Positions 51,238 through 51,641 of a DNA stretch of 51,641 nt are shown piece after piece. This stretch comes from an uncultured Bacilli bacterium (GTDB lineage Bacteria > Bacillota_I > Bacilli_A > RF39 > UBA660). The stretch's first letter is position 1. Every line of letters starts with the position of its first letter. The stretch lies in assembly GCA_934183155.1 (NCBI GenBank), contig CAKPSB010000008.1, positions 1 to 51,641 on the forward strand, read 5' to 3'. Under the pieces are notes generated by a model, which had not been told where the DNA came from, ran no database searches, and saw only the letters and a list, made by a program, of their open reading frames with translations. Made by a program: the position numbers and the translations under genes.

Positions 51238-51641
51238 ATGGAAGACAATAAATTAATTATATATAAAAATAGTAAAGGTAATATTATTGTAGATGCTATT
51301 TATAAAGATGAAACTTTATGGTTATCACAAAAAGGAATGTCAAAGGTTTTTGAATGTTCTACAGACAATATAAGTTTACACTTGAAACATATATTTGAAG
51401 AAAAAGAATTAGACAAAAAATCAGTTACCGAGAAATGCTCGTTAACTGCCGATGACGGAAAAAACTATAACACAACTATTTATAGTTTAGATGCTATAAT
51501 TGCAGTTGGGTATAGAATTAATTCCAAAAAAGCAACAGAATTTAGAATATGGGCTACAAAAATTTTAAAAGAATATATGACAAAAGGTTTTGCTTTAAAT
51601 GATGAACGTTTTATAAATGGAAATAAATATGATACAAAATA
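51238..51641 (+). CDS. RhuM-family protein (3' end outside window)
   Basis: The first 134 residues are visible and match RhuM: an N-terminal KDETLWLSQKGMSKVFECS (helix-turn-helix-like), then NTTIYSLDAIIAVGYRINSK, and ATEFRIWATKILKEYMTKGF. A strong GGAAGGAG precedes the ATG. RhuM proteins are found on genomic islands, near restriction-modification or toxin loci; their biochemical role is not known. It is truncated by the window edge and not necessarily in the genome. Confidence 0.88.
   Translation, partial: MEDNKLIIYKNSKGNIIVDAIYKDETLWLSQKGMSKVFECSTDNISLHLKHIFEEKELDKKSVTEKCSLTADDGKNYNTTIYSLDAIIAVGYRINSKKATEFRIWATKILKEYMTKGFALNDERFINGNKYDTK

Overview
The window is about 51.6 kb of AT-rich DNA with short intergenic gaps, strong Shine-Dalgarno sites and sigma-A-like promoters that mostly carry an extended -10. 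TGA is used as a stop (for example recX, tex, miaA, ruvB) and tryptophan is TGG, so the genetic code is 11 and not the Mycoplasma code. The gene content (LtaS, PrsA, UppP, an arginine T-box, ruvAB-queA, ylbD-ylbE-rsmD, YqeG, DnaE) fits a low-GC Bacillota/Bacilli. Relatives of SspI, YjcZ, YlbD and YlbE suggest descent from, or membership of, a spore former. The 26-residue LRR protein and the set of small exported proteins resemble uncultured gut lineages near Erysipelotrichales/RF39. That placement is inference.

Layout. 1-6.6 kb: the 3' part of a giant BspA-like surface protein with three modules of 12, 19 and 6 repeats. 6.7-8.7 kb: a two-component system. 8.7-17.7 kb: rpmB, a divergent ClpX-like ATPase, dnaE, two unknown membrane proteins, sspI, feoA, recX and prsA. 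17.8-18.1 kb: two tiny YjcZ-like spore peptides. 18.1-26.9 kb: housekeeping genes ruvA-ruvB-queA-miaA, yqeG, dinB, tex, a lipoprotein and uppP. 26.9-28.9 kb: T-box plus argS. 28.9-33.9 kb: four tandem exported TasA/camelysin-like genes, each with its own promoter and terminator, then a fused SipW-type signal peptidase and a DUF5305-like membrane protein. 33.9-39.9 kb: a U32 protein, a lone prepilin, an unknown membrane protein, a sensor with a degenerate GGDEF domain, and YihY. 40.1-44 kb: LTA synthase-like protein and partner, then ylbD-ylbE-rsmD. 44-46.3 kb: a peptidase-containing ABC transporter followed by two very short double-glycine peptide genes. 46.4-50.9 kb: rpsU, yqeY, a DUF2974-like hydrolase, tRNA-Gly and a P-type ATPase. 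51.2 kb to the end: a RhuM gene cut by the window edge.

Two exported systems are the most interesting parts. The first is a probable two-peptide bacteriocin: a C39 protease/ABC exporter directly upstream of two GG-leader peptides of 44 and 53 residues. The second is a self-contained fibre or matrix-like locus of four paralogous exported proteins, two with identical mature sequence, plus a signal peptidase fused to a multi-pass membrane domain. Several transcripts for exported proteins would begin with a small hairpin at the predicted 5' end, possibly for mRNA stability.
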